Shown piece after piece: positions 43,174 through 53,083 of a stretch of 64,000 bases of DNA. The first letter of the stretch is position 1. Each line of letters starts with the position of its first letter. Position numbers and translations under genes: made by a program. The notes beneath the pieces are model-generated. The model was given only the letters and a program-made list of their open reading frames with translations, searched no databases and had not been told where the DNA came from. The stretch is from Arthonia radiata (Eukaryota > Ascomycota > Arthoniomycetes > Arthoniales > Arthoniaceae), in the NCBI GenBank assembly GCA_002989075.1, contig PSQN01000015.1, positions 1,550,001 through 1,614,000 of the forward strand. Reading direction: 5' to 3'.

Positions 43174-44652
43174 ATGGATTTCGCCACGGCTCTTTTCGAG
43201 TGGGCTTTGGATCATCCTAAGATAGCTCTGGCGACGATTGCAATGCTCATCGTTGCAACATTGTTCGTGCTCAACCGTAACGATTCAATACCGACCAAGA
43301 AGAAGAATCTGGACTTCGTGAGAGTCAATCGCAACATCATTGAGTGCAAATTTCCGCATCAGCAGGAGCCCAGCATGACACAGGCTTTGGAATTTCGAGC
43401 AATTCCGAACCAGCGTCTCTGTCGTGTGTTTGGCATCGACAATGCATTCACCACAAAGTCACCGGGACGTCGGACAGAGTTAAAGAACCAAGCGAGGAGG
43501 CTCATGAACAACGCCAAATGGCCGGAACTTGCACGTCAGGCTGCAGAGATTCTGCGGCATGCAATTGAGAATCAGGAAATATTTGAGGAGCGCGACGACT
43601 TGTGTCGTTCCGTCCGCCTGGCACCATTTGTTCAAGAGCTTACGTTCAAGGTTGCATTGAAGGTTCTTTTCGACCGCGATTCTAGCAACGTGAGCGGCGT
43701 CGCTGTCTCAACAGAACGCATCAATGAGCTCTGGATGACCTCGAAAAGCGGCCCCCTCAGTGAGCTCCCCGAATTTTCCCGGGAGGTGGAATTACGCGCT
43801 GCGCTGCTGACCGTTTTGCCCGGTTGCGATCTCGATACTCCTGCTCATAACCCGCTCAATCTAATTTTGCCGGCCTACGAGACTATGTGGCGAGTTGTGC
43901 TACTTGGCTTCGTGGATTGCCAGCATCATACATTCGGCTGCAGAGACGCTAGAGCCAACAATGAGATCTTCAATCCGGCACTCGTCGCGCTTGAAGCCTT
44001 TTTGGCTGATCCCAACATGACTGACGAAGGCAAGCCCAATAAAGACGGCGAACACCCGGATCGGACAGGTGACAAGAGCTTCACTGCATTCGACGTCGCC
44101 CGCGAAGCGCTGCGGCTTTATCCGTCGATCAAGAGCATTTACCGGGAATCCCCCCCTCGGCCTGGCATTGCAGGAGTCTTTGATACTGTTTGGTATATGC
44201 TGGGTCTCACCTCAAGACAGGTTCAAGTAGATGTGATGGCGATGCACCGTCTCGAAGACGGTGTGTGGAAAGACAGCTGCGGCAATTCCGACGACACATC
44301 TGTACCTGTTCAGAAATTCTATCCTCGACGCTGGCTTCGTCAAAGCACACCCGAGATTGCGAGAGCATACGTTCCATTCGGACTTGACCGGTTTCGCTGC
44401 CCAGCTCACCTTGACTATGGCAACAGAATGGTCGCGCTTCTCATTGCGACGTTGGCCACAGGTCTACGCGATCACGATATTCAGAGCAGTCACAACGATG
44501 AATTCTTGGTCCGTCCAGAAGCTCTCCCACAAGGCCGGAAGGATCTCGAGCAGTGGGTTGTCTTTCGTCCCCTGTCAGGCTCGCAAGTACTCACCAGCAA
44601 CAGCGAACAGCATAGTCTTCCAATCCAACACGCTGGAGATGGGCAGATCTAG
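43174..44652 (+). CDS. Divergent cytochrome P450-like protein, copy 1
   Basis: A single exon of 492 residues. An N-terminal membrane anchor (KIALATIAMLIVATLFVL) suits an ER protein. P450 landmarks in order are the K-helix EALRLYPS (Glu about 311, Arg about 314), a PERF-like FYPRRW, and the haem-loop region YVPFGLDRFRCPA with Cys about 409. The loop departs from F-x-x-G-x-R-x-C: Gly and Arg at their usual places are Asp and Phe. The I-helix oxygen-activation motif is absent; the corresponding region reads YETMWRVVLLGF. It is clearly a paralogue of the next gene (shared FGIDNAFTT, PxNLILPxYExxWRVxLLGF, CQHH). It may be a P450 with unusual chemistry or one that has lost mono-oxygenase activity. 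No redox partner gene is nearby. Confidence 0.75.
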   Translation: MDFATALFEWALDHPKIALATIAMLIVATLFVLNRNDSIPTKKKNLDFVRVNRNIIECKFPHQQEPSMTQALEFRAIPNQRLCRVFGIDNAFTTKSPGRRTELKNQARRLMNNAKWPELARQAAEILRHAIENQEIFEERDDLCRSVRLAPFVQELTFKVALKVLFDRDSSNVSGVAVSTERINELWMTSKSGPLSELPEFSREVELRAALLTVLPGCDLDTPAHNPLNLILPAYETMWRVVLLGFVDCQHHTFGCRDARANNEIFNPALVALEAFLADPNMTDEGKPNKDGEHPDRTGDKSFTAFDVAREALRLYPSIKSIYRESPPRPGIAGVFDTVWYMLGLTSRQVQVDVMAMHRLEDGVWKDSCGNSDDTSVPVQKFYPRRWLRQSTPEIARAYVPFGLDRFRCPAHLDYGNRMVALLIATLATGLRDHDIQSSHNDEFLVRPEALPQGRKDLEQWVVFRPLSGSQVLTSNSEQHSLPIQHAGDGQI

Positions 44653-45262
44653 GTGAGACGCAACGTTGAAGTGCGGCCTCATTACGCTGTTTCGAAGATG
44701 GTTTCTGCTAACGAACGGCAACATATTACGTACTCCAAGATTGCAGAAGTTATTTACGATTTGCTTTCTATCTTTGTTTCTTATCTTCTCGCAGTGGTAC
44801 TGCTTCGGTGAACTCAACGTTTTTGAAGATCATTTCTTACTTAGATAAAATCATCCATGTTTGAAGTATGCACCACGCCAAACATCTCTTGCATTCCAAC
44901 AAGGTGATGGACGTCGCCATCGTCTGGGCGGAATTCCTACCCACGTTTTGTTCGGTTCACAAGCAAACGCCATTCAAGGCCTCGCTGCACATCAACAACG
45001 TTCTAGATATGGGTCGACGTGCACCTGCGATCGAGCGGCATAGCCGTCGGCTACCTGCATATCCTCATTTCTTTCTGCAGCGTTCGACACAAAGGTAGTT
45101 GCAGGGATCCCACCACGAGCAAACGCCGATGTTTGCTTTGTGTGACTGCGTCATGGCATTGGACGAAGGTTCAAATTGTCGTTCTACTTGTGTTTCCTGT
45201 TCGTTTCTGACTTGAAAAGAGACCTGCAATTCCTCCACACCCAGCTACACAGGCCTGCGGAA
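44653..45262. other. Intergenic between the two P450-like paralogues
   Basis: 610 bases; the frames on both strands lack coding character. Confidence 0.4.
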
Positions 45263-46843
45263 ATGGAACGCATCATCAGCCAGATCAAGACGAGACCGAC
45301 ATCGCATCTTCTCGCGTTTCTTGCGGGGATGCCCGTAGGCTACGGTGCTTCGGCACTGACCGCTCGCCTTTGGCGCTCTTCTGTGTGGACCTCAGCCAGA
45401 CCCTTCACATGCCCACCACTTCTCACGGCAAGGGCTTTGCCATCACACGCCGGCAAACCATATGCGGCTTCCACCACGTCATGTGAGACTGCTAAAGATC
45501 TCTGCCCTGCCGACAACGAGCACTTCGTCTCCGAGATGACCAATCTCATTGCGGGTAAGACAAGTGCAGATCATATACCTGACCTGAAAGCTATTCTGGA
45601 AGCTCGCGCGCTGGCCAATCGTGGCATGCGTCACGTATTTGGCGTCGACAACTCCTTCACCACGACGAATTCGCACCGACGTGCGGACTTTACAAGAAAA
45701 GCGAAAAACACTCTTCGGAACGTCAGTTATGGCTGGATGGAAGCCACTGCCAGAAAGATGCTCCTCCGTGAGATACGCAAACAGCGCAATACCGATGAGT
45801 CCTACCAGGGCGCCATCCAGGTCTCGGTGGCCTCCATAGTACGCCGTGTGAGCTTTTCAGTTGCGTTGGAAGTCATATATCCAGATCTGAATGCAATGAC
45901 GCTGAATGACCGCGATGTCAGCACAGTCACTGATGCCATCAACGACCTTTGGATCCTAATCAAGAGCTCCGACGACATCCACTCGCTACCAAGCTTTCGG
46001 GAGCTGACTGCGCTGCGTCAAGCGCTGCGAGCCATGATACCCAATGCCGACCTCAACAACCCGGTCGAAAATCCCATGAACCTCATCATTCCCTCATACG
46101 AAGCTATCTGGCGGGTCACTCTTCTTGGCTTCTTGAGCTGCCAACACCATGTGTTCGATCCTAGCAGCGAGGCTGCCACCCGCACTGAGGTATTTGAACC
46201 CTCGCTCAGCCACTTGCAAGCTTTTCTGGCCTACCCAACAATGCAAGACGATGTCGCGAAGAGAACTGGGAAAGATGGCAACTATCCGGCGTTCCCCATG
46301 GGCGCGATGAACATCGCAAAGGAGGCACTGCGCCTATACCCGTCGACCAAGAGTATCTACAGACATCTGGAGCTTGAGGAGGGGGCCGGCACCTGCCCCG
46401 TGCGCATTCCAGTCGACCAGCTGCATCGTCTCAAGGACGGGGTATGGGAGGACCAAGACATCCGCGACGGAGACGGCAAGATGGTAGATGTCAAGCGCTT
46501 CTGGCCAAATCGATGGAACCATCCACTCTCCCCATTGGCGAGCAAAGCCTACATCCCATTCGCAACAGGTAACTCTTACTGTCCTGCCAGGGAGGGGTTT
46601 GGTGAGCGCATTGTCGCACTCTTGATCGCCACACTTGCCAAAGGGCTGAAGGATTACAAGATCACCTGCGATGACGACTCGTTAACCCGATCAGAGTTGC
46701 TGCCGTCTGCTCGTGAAGGTCTGGAGCGTTGGAAGGTGGTCGGTCGCCAAGCCGCGAATGATGATGAAACAGACATCAATGCTATTGAGTTTCAGTCTCT
46801 GCTGGGGTATCGTGTTGATACTTCGCGGACGCCTCACGCCTGA
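45263..46843 (+). CDS. Divergent cytochrome P450-like protein, copy 2
   Basis: A single exon of 526 residues from the ATG giving MERIISQIK; upstream in-frame codons have no ATG. The N-terminus is mildly hydrophobic (SHLLAFLAGMPVGYG) but a less clear anchor than in copy 1. K-helix EALRLYPS (Glu about 354, Arg about 357), PERF-like FWPNRW and haem loop YIPFATGNSYCPA (Cys about 440) are present. Here F, G and C of F-x-x-G-x-R-x-C are kept and Arg is Ser. The I-helix motif is again missing, replaced by YEAIWRVTLLGF. The tail is about 40 residues longer than in copy 1. The pair arose by tandem duplication and has diverged greatly. Confidence 0.75.
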   Translation: MERIISQIKTRPTSHLLAFLAGMPVGYGASALTARLWRSSVWTSARPFTCPPLLTARALPSHAGKPYAASTTSCETAKDLCPADNEHFVSEMTNLIAGKTSADHIPDLKAILEARALANRGMRHVFGVDNSFTTTNSHRRADFTRKAKNTLRNVSYGWMEATARKMLLREIRKQRNTDESYQGAIQVSVASIVRRVSFSVALEVIYPDLNAMTLNDRDVSTVTDAINDLWILIKSSDDIHSLPSFRELTALRQALRAMIPNADLNNPVENPMNLIIPSYEAIWRVTLLGFLSCQHHVFDPSSEAATRTEVFEPSLSHLQAFLAYPTMQDDVAKRTGKDGNYPAFPMGAMNIAKEALRLYPSTKSIYRHLELEEGAGTCPVRIPVDQLHRLKDGVWEDQDIRDGDGKMVDVKRFWPNRWNHPLSPLASKAYIPFATGNSYCPAREGFGERIVALLIATLAKGLKDYKITCDDDSLTRSELLPSAREGLERWKVVGRQAANDDETDINAIEFQSLLGYRVDTSRTPHA

Positions 46844-47404
46844 GAACCCAACCTGCTCACTGCTCAGCATCCGGACTGGTAACACCCAGGCAGCTCGCAC
46901 AGGTGCTTCAAGCAATGCGACATGCCCTTGAGCAAGTGAGCCGCGTGGCGGCGAGGGCGGGACGATGCAGACAACATGGAGCGATACCAACGGTGTACGC
47001 TAGGAGAAAGCGACAGATTACGGCCTCGACATTTCCGGTACATCGCGTCACACATTGAAAAGCAAACATCAGGTCATCTGCAACATAGAAGAACACTGAT
47101 ACCAAAAATACAAACTGTAGATGGTGCAAACACGTGTTCTTCCTTTCGCTTTGTCCTTGCGTTGTTAGCTTTCCCTCTTCTCCAGCTGTTGAGTCATTTG
47201 CGTCGCAAACACATACGCCATCATTTGGGCTCACGTATGGGCACGCATCCCCTGCGAAGTATAGATGAACAAGCTCAAGCGCCCCGCACACTTCATCGCA
47301 GCAGGAATAGCAAAGATAAGACTACCAGGGAGCATGAGACATCGTCAACGTGACCGTGATACGCAGGACGCAGCCATCTCCATGAGTTCTACCAAGAGAC
47401 TTAC
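46844..47404. other. Intergenic, start of the duplicated-unit region
   Basis: No gene is supported. Near 47361-47378 the sequence ACGCAGGACGCAGCCATC matches the 3'-flank block found after the other members of the small-gene array. Confidence 0.4.
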
Positions 47405-47815
47405 TCAGCTCCCTCTGCTCTTTCCAGGCAGCCCCAAACTTTCAAGCATATCAGAGATCTCCGAGCGCACGTCACGGCTCTTCAAGTCCAAATGACCGTC
47501 CCACGCCTTTTCATTCCTGTCGTAGTGCTCTTTCGGCTCATAAAACGTCACGTGATAGCCGTCCCTGCCGTCTCCACGTTAGCACAGCTTCCTCGCCCGT
47601 TGCACTGTTGGGTATGTCACCGACTGGTTATGCTCAACCAACGCCACTCCGGCAGTAAGATTCTGCGCCTTCTTCGTATCTGTCACCCCGGTGGCGACTT
47701 TAGACCCCCAACCCATGTCCAGCTTGGCGAGCATCTCGTATGCGACTCCCTTGACAAGCAGGAGTTCGCCGTCGGGCCATTTGACTGATACGGTGCCGGT
47801 CTGACGTAATGACAT
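47405..47815 (-). CDS. Array family protein A (W-x-x-G-E-L small protein), two exons
   Basis: Exons 47815-47625 and 47564-47405 give 116 residues. The 60-nt intron has a GTGCTAAC branch site and GGCAG acceptor; the only donor that keeps frame is GTCGGT (phase 2). The family core is SVKWPDGELLLV, then a variable helix ending in ALVEHN, then after the intron DGYHVTFYEPKEHYD, WDGHLDLK, and a Gly/Ser-rich end. There is no signal peptide. Members B and C and a decayed copy F lie in tandem on the same strand with common flanks. The pattern of short strands plus one helix suggests a small beta-rich domain. Function unknown. Confidence 0.6.
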
Positions 47816-48349
47816 GATGGATGCTGTAGTGGGATAGATGCTGTAAGAGCACAGATAGTTAGTGAAGCGTTGAGGACAGAGGCTGTAAGAAATATGCGAG
47901 TTTTGGGTTTACGATAAACGCGGTGTTATGCGGTCTTCAATGCTAAAAGAATTTATAGAGCATTACGTACGTGTTCAACAGATGGCCACAGTATGTTAGA
48001 GCACGCATATTGGGAGCATCTTGCGAGCGCGTTCAGCTCATTGCAAATTTTCGCGTTTCGAGGCTATTCTACGACGAGGTCTCACTGTGAAACTTCCCAA
48101 ATAGGTGGGGACACCTTCGTCGATACGATACGCTTCTCTCTACACAAGACGCAACGGTTCCCTTGACGTTGACTGGGACATCAACTCACTACGCTTTCTC
48201 CTTGCCAGGCACCCCTAAGCCTCCGTAGGTAACGACATCCACCGCTTACAAGATGTGTCGCATATCAGCGGACATCCCCACACCTTTTTTCTTCTCCTCT
48301 AAAGGTACTCCTCGGAATCGGAGAACCTTAAACAGAAACCTCCCTTCCT
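47816..48349. other. Promoter side of unit A and spacer
   Basis: No gene is seen; the shared promoter-side blocks of the array lie at 47971-48150. Confidence 0.5.
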
Positions 48350-48615
48350 ACCGTCTTTGCGATAGCATAACTTTTTCGTCCATTAAGTTATAAGAGATAC
48401 TATACTCCGTCTTCCAATCTACTAGCGCGAAGCGAGCAGTGACTTTCCCTTCCTTTTTCTTGACCGTCACCGTTTCGGCGAGTTGGGGACTCCTGCGCGT
48501 GTGCGCGTCGCTAAACGAGCAGCTCGCCGTCGTCCCAGTCGATGTCCACGTAGCCGAGTCCGCTTGTATTGGGCTTGTATTCAGACTTGGGTGTGATGTC
48601 AGATTTGGGCTCAGG
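48350..48615 (-). pseudogene. Decayed array copy F
   Basis: On the minus strand the family start is visible as GYVDIDWDDGELLV, then the match continues one frame over with SDAHTRRSPQLAETVTVKKK, FALVDWKTEYSISYNL. This parallels members A to C (GELL, then Tyr/His helix, then ALV-x-W/H). A single-base frame change inside the gene and no proper start codon indicate a pseudogene. It lies between A and B in the same orientation, with family promoter-side blocks immediately upstream. Confidence 0.6.
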
Positions 48616-48870
48616 CTGGCTACAACTTTCGACCTTTCTACTTTCGTCTTTCGTGTACGACGAGGCTTCGCTGTGAGACTTTTTGGAAGGGCAAGGGCGT
48701 CTTCGTCGATACGACCCCTTTGCCTTTATGCGACATTAAGGTAACATTGAATGGCAGTCCATTTAGGCGATCGCTTTAGTGTATATTACCAAGACAGAGC
48801 ACGCTTATTGTATAGTGTCTATACTTGGGATCTAGTAGTAATTACACATAAGACGCAGCCATCGTTATGT

Positions 48871-49216
48871 TCACAACATTATTGGCTTAGCCCACAGCGC
48901 ATCCTCAAGTATCTTCTTCTTCTGCGCGTTATGTTCGTCCATCGGATCAAAAACTGTCACGACGCACCTCAAGCCGCCGTCAAAGCTACCGTCCATGCGT
49001 CAGCAAAACTCCAGCACTAACGGCGTCTGCAGAAATAACGAACGGCTGCAGGTTCACACGCGCGACGCGACCGTAAACTTGGTAATCCTTTTGCTTTTGC
49101 GTCACCGCATGTGCGACTCTGGCACGTCTTTTCTCTGTGAAGAGGGCAAGGCGCGCGTATACGGTCCACGTGACAAACAGTTTGCCATCGGCCCATGGCA
49201 ATTCTATAGGCGCCAT
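48871..49216 (-). CDS. Array family protein B, two exons
   Basis: Exons 49216-49044 and 48985-48871 give 95 residues. The 58-nt intron runs GTTCGT..GGTAG with a GCTGAC branch site and sits in phase 2 at the same place as in gene A. The protein reads IELPWADGKLFVTW, then a basic helix (TEKRRARVAHAV), then RVARVNLQ, then after the intron RCVVTVFDPMDEHNAQKKK. The W-x-x-G-[EK]-L core and the intron position place it in the same family as A and C. The 3' block CACATAAGACGCAGCC overlaps its stop codon region. Confidence 0.55.
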
Positions 49217-49721
49217 GATAGATGAGGGAAGTTCATGTTGTGAGAGCAGAGATAGCTGTATACTTGGCAAATTAAGAAGGAGAGTAAAGAGAATGTAGGG
49301 GGTTTTATTGGAAGTAAAGACGAGGCTGCGCGGTCCTTGGAATCATAACGTGTGTGGATTATTGCCAACGTGTTCAACAGGTATCAGCAACTGCATAGAT
49401 CACATTGGCTAGAAGCATCTTACAAGCATGTACAGCTGGCTACAACTCTCGGCCTTTCTAAATTGGTGCACGACGCGGTTTCACTATAAAACTTGTGAGC
49501 GGGTGAGTAGATCTTGGTATAAGATAACGCATCTACCTACGACCGCAAACTCCCTTCCGATGGCAATCTATTGTACGATCATTTCTAAGCACATCTCCAG
49601 GATACAGCACGCTTAATCTGTATCGTGTATATTGGGATATAGTAGCAACAACACATAAGACGCAGCCATCGTATTGTCTACAGATAACTGCCCTTCGAAG
49701 ACACTTTCAAGTCCTCAGAAG

Positions 49722-50087
49722 TCACGAAGTCCGCTTTTCAGGAGCAGGGTCCACGTCCAGCGGTCCATCGTACTCCACTTCTCCGCGCTTGTACTCCCAT
49801 CTCGTCTTATAGAGTTTCACTGAGAACTTCAAAACGCTCTTGCGGTCGCTAACGTACGACTTGTGATCCACCACCGCGACGCGAGTAGAGATGCCGGAAT
49901 CCTTCTCGAATGCCTGTGTCTTGGCCGTCACCGCATTCGCGATTTTGGTACTGTTGGCTTTAAGATGCAGTTCACACGACCTGTATGTGTCTGACTTGGC
50001 GAGCAGCTCGCCACCAGCCCATGTCACTTTCTGCGGCCCCTTGCGAGGATGAGGAAGAAATATGAAATCCTGAGGAATCTGTACCAT
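49722..50087 (-). CDS. Array family protein C, single exon
   Basis: An uninterrupted frame of 121 residues starts MVQIPQDFIFLPH. Family core: QKVTWAGGELLAKSDTY, IANAVTAKTQAF, TRVAVVDHK, then SVLKFSVKLYKTRWEYKRG and YDGPLDVDP, which aligns with WDGHLDLK of A. The intron found in A and B is absent; a few extra residues (SYVSDRKS) occupy that position. This is the clearest member for building an alignment. There is no signal peptide, and the function is unknown. Confidence 0.65.
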   Translation of the reverse strand: MVQIPQDFIFLPHPRKGPQKVTWAGGELLAKSDTYRSCELHLKANSTKIANAVTAKTQAFEKDSGISTRVAVVDHKSYVSDRKSVLKFSVKLYKTRWEYKRGEVEYDGPLDVDPAPEKRTS

Positions 50088-50440
50088 CTTGTGAAAGTAC
50101 GAATAGCTGGAGATCAAACAGTAAGGGATCGGGTCTGAAGAGTTTATGAGTCTGAAAGGTTTTGGATAAGGTGAGATGAGGCGCTTTCCGATGTTTAAAA
50201 AGCTTGTGAAACACTGTCAACGTGTTCAACAGATGTCATGCGATCAGGCTACAGAACCTGCAGCCTCCTGCAAGCGTACATAGCTGGCTGCAAGCATGGG
50301 GACTGAGAGGCTCTTGTATGAGAGGGTCTCACTGCGAAACCCCTAGCTGGTGCGGAGACCCTTCGGTTGAGACGACGTACGATAGCAAGGTAGATTGAGA
50401 TGGCGAGCCAGCCAGGCGATCGCTTTCATGCAAATCTCTA

Positions 50441-50985
50441 GGGTGAAGAGCGTTGTGCATGTCGCGATGCAGTACTGGACACAGTACGAAGCCATACGCG
50501 TAGAACTTAGGCACTTGGCGAGGTAGCTCAGGGCAGTGGACACTCCAGTAGGGTCTGCTTACTTCCGGATCTACGCATCCAAACCAAATTGCAAAATGGC
50601 TGGGGTCGGTATCAAAAAGAGGCGTGGTCAAAGCGCATTTAGGCTTCGGAAATCCTAATTGACGGGATTCCAGGCATCGGAGTCTTGGTGGATTCGCGCA
50701 GGTTGCAGTTGGGAACGGGGCGGAAGACAGTCTGTGTACCGCGCGGATCAATAGCCACAGTGTTACTCGGTAGTTTGCAGTTTGCTCAGCGAAATCGTTG
50801 AATGAAGAGGTCTAAGGGTCGTCCAGATAAACGTACTGGCATAAAACGGTGGAAGTAAACGATCGTGTGAGTAGTAAACAACTCTTGTACTTTCGGAAAT
50901 AGCAGTATCCCACTCTTAGGGGTTACTGCCCCTATCTTTTTGCGCTATAACCTCTTGAGCGTAGTGTTCCGGCCCCTACGGTCAG
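50441..50985. other. Intergenic after the array
   Basis: Frames on the minus strand lack coding character. The stretch separates the array from the SAT4-type gene. Confidence 0.4.
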
Positions 50986-52326
50986 CTAAATAATCTCACT
51001 GCGGTCGCACCTTTCCACATCCTTCAACTCAACATACAAATCCGTTCGCTTACCCACCTCTTGATGACCCGTAATATCCATACCGTGACCCTGTACAGCC
51101 GCCGCCGCCGCCGAAGAGGCCGAGGCAAACCCCGGCATAGTTGCTTTGCGCACGCGACTCCGCCTGTCATTCGAGTAAAGCTCTCGATCTAATGCGTAGC
51201 GCGCACCACGCGCCATTCGCCGAAAACTTCGATGCGTTTGGTAGTGTGTGTAGAGCTGCCGCAGCGCTGGCAAGCAGGCACAGATGATGGCGCCATACAT
51301 CTCAGCAGCGACCCAGTACGATAGCACCGGGAGGTTCCACTGAGGATCGTTAGAGGAGAATTTCGTGCACACGGCTCGTCCGATGCTGGAGCTGGCGGTG
51401 ATGATGCCACAGCCTAGGATGGCGAACAGGCTGCTCTTGGTGCGGCGGTCGATCTGGATGTGCTGGATTGCGAAGATGGGGATTAGGGCGCATTCGAAGT
51501 CGATCACGCAGTTGAAGCCTAGAAGGATGGGGCTTCGTTAGTCCGCCATCCAAAGAAGCCGACCGCTCGGCTCATCAAAGAAGCAGACGGAGTGGGGATC
51601 AGGAGAGCGTACCTGCAAGGATCTGATTAACGACATCGAGCGTATGCCGGTTGAGACACCATCCCGGAGTTTGGGGATAGAAGTATTTGCGCATGGGAAT
51701 GCACATGATCCAGTAGGTGATACAGGTGCCGAACCTGTTTCCATGAAGGTCGTTATTATTACAGCAACTGACACGGTGGAACTTGATGGGATATAGGACA
51801 TACATGACAGCGAAGTTCAGGACCATACCTGCGTAAAGCAGCCTTGTCCACTTGCGGATGCTTCCGAGAATGCGCAGGAGAAAAACAATAATAGACGCTC
51901 GCGTAAAAGCGAGACTGGGCGGGTTGAACGTGTTGACAGCGATGTTGGTTTTTTGAATGATGATAAGTTGAGCCGGAGTGAGGAGCACATGATGATGACC
52001 GAAGTGTCCTTCGTATATTTCAATCATGTGGGTTATCAGGTACCCTACTCCAAAGATCTTCCCTTGGCGTTCAGCAAATACATTACTGCGAAGACGTCTT
52101 GGACATCAACCAGCAGACTCACCATGCCCACAAATATCAGGCTATCGTCCCATCCAGCGGCTGATTTGATCCAGACACGCGTGTACAGGCGCAAGAACAC
52201 GCAGATGCATGCGATCGATGTTATCGTAATGTCAAAGATCGGTACCCCCGGAATGGCACGACTAACGTCTTTCATTCCCAGCGGAGCAACGCCGATGGTC
52301 TGTGGAGGATCTCGTTCGTACAGCAT
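50986..52326 (-). CDS. SAT4/PTH11-type seven-helix membrane protein (rhodopsin-like fungal domain)
   Basis: Four exons (52326-52123, 52057-51804, 51734-51613, 51518-50986) encode 370 residues; introns are 65, 69, 94 nt and all joins are in phase. The first segment (FDITITSIACICVFLRLYTRV) followed by AGWDDSLIFVGM is the classic start of the fungal rhodopsin/SAT4 domain. Further landmarks are FGVGYLITH, LAFTRASIIVFLLRILGS, CITYWIMCIPM, PGWCLNRHTLDVVNQILAG, DFECALIPIFAIQHIQIDRR and KSSLFAILGCGIITASSSIGR. The tail is cytosolic. The 69-nt intron is divisible by three, so retention would also be readable. Relatives act as surface receptors (Pth11-like) or are uncharacterised; the ligand is unknown. 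Confidence 0.85.
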
Positions 52327-53083
52327 GTTGGTTAACTAGGATCCTGCTTCCTGATAGACTGGTTTGTGAAGCAGACACTCGCAGAGGATAACATTGCCGG
52401 GAGATCCGCGGGCTTAAATGCATGACCGTAGAGTAGCACCACAAAGCGGCTGAAGCTTTGGATGCCTGCTGAGCAATATATAGATGAGGATATGTACCTT
52501 GCACGCGGGGAACGTTGTACAGTATCGGGATGTCTACCTGCCTCTGATGTCTGACCCGGGTCCCTAACTCTCACGACAGCGCCAGCTTTGGCTTTTCAGC
52601 AAAAACGCGTCGCATACGCCTATAGATGTTTGCAAATGATACGCGAAGCTTAGCATTCTTCTATGGTCGATACCTACGACATACTCCAACACAAAGTGCT
52701 GAGATGTACAATGCGAAACTGACCTATGGGAGTTGCGTCATTTTCAGGGGTCTCTGGGGTAGAGCTCAGTTCCAATTGATCCATCGTTTTGTCCCACGCG
52801 TAAGCATCAGCACGGTAAAATCATGGGACGCAAGAGGACCAATTATGTTTTGGAGTTGCGAGGGTCGCATAGCAAGGCAGGTAGCACAGAGCATTCGGAC
52901 CTTCCGTGCTCTAGGCCCCTGGCCACACGTGGCCAGGCACGCTCCTGCACTGCTCCGCCGCTTCTTATAACATCCATTTATTCTGCAATCGCGTAAAACC
53001 TGTCAAGTTGACCGGTCAAGTTAATGCGCCGCCGTGCATACTAACGAGTGGTCTTCTATGTGCCGTCCAGGCCTCCGAGCTCG
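52327..53083. other. Divergent promoter region
   Basis: About 0.75 kb between the SAT4-type gene (-) and the lipase-like gene (+); no coding sequence is supported. Confidence 0.45.

Larger units (their letters stand above)
47361..50440 (-). repeat. Tandem segmental duplication carrying the small-gene array
   Basis: Four diverged units can be aligned by eye. The promoter-side block of each unit carries GTGTTCAACAG (47971, 49370, 50222), a CTGGCTACAACT-CCTTTCTA stretch (about 48615-48640, 49434-49460) and a block like ACGACGAGGTCTCACTGTGA (48071, 48657, 49469, 50319). The 3' side carries GGCGATCGCTTT (48762 and about 50418) and CACATAAGACGCAGCCATC (48845, 49652, and partly 47361). Unit order is A, F, B, C, all transcribed leftward; after C another 3'-flank remnant starts near 50398, marking a lost unit. 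Confidence 0.7.

Noticed and set aside
47500-50000. Reading the 47-50 kb duplications as a transposon
   Set aside because: The units carry no transposase or other element genes, no terminal repeats and no target-site duplications; shared flanks plus a shared gene fit segmental tandem duplication better.
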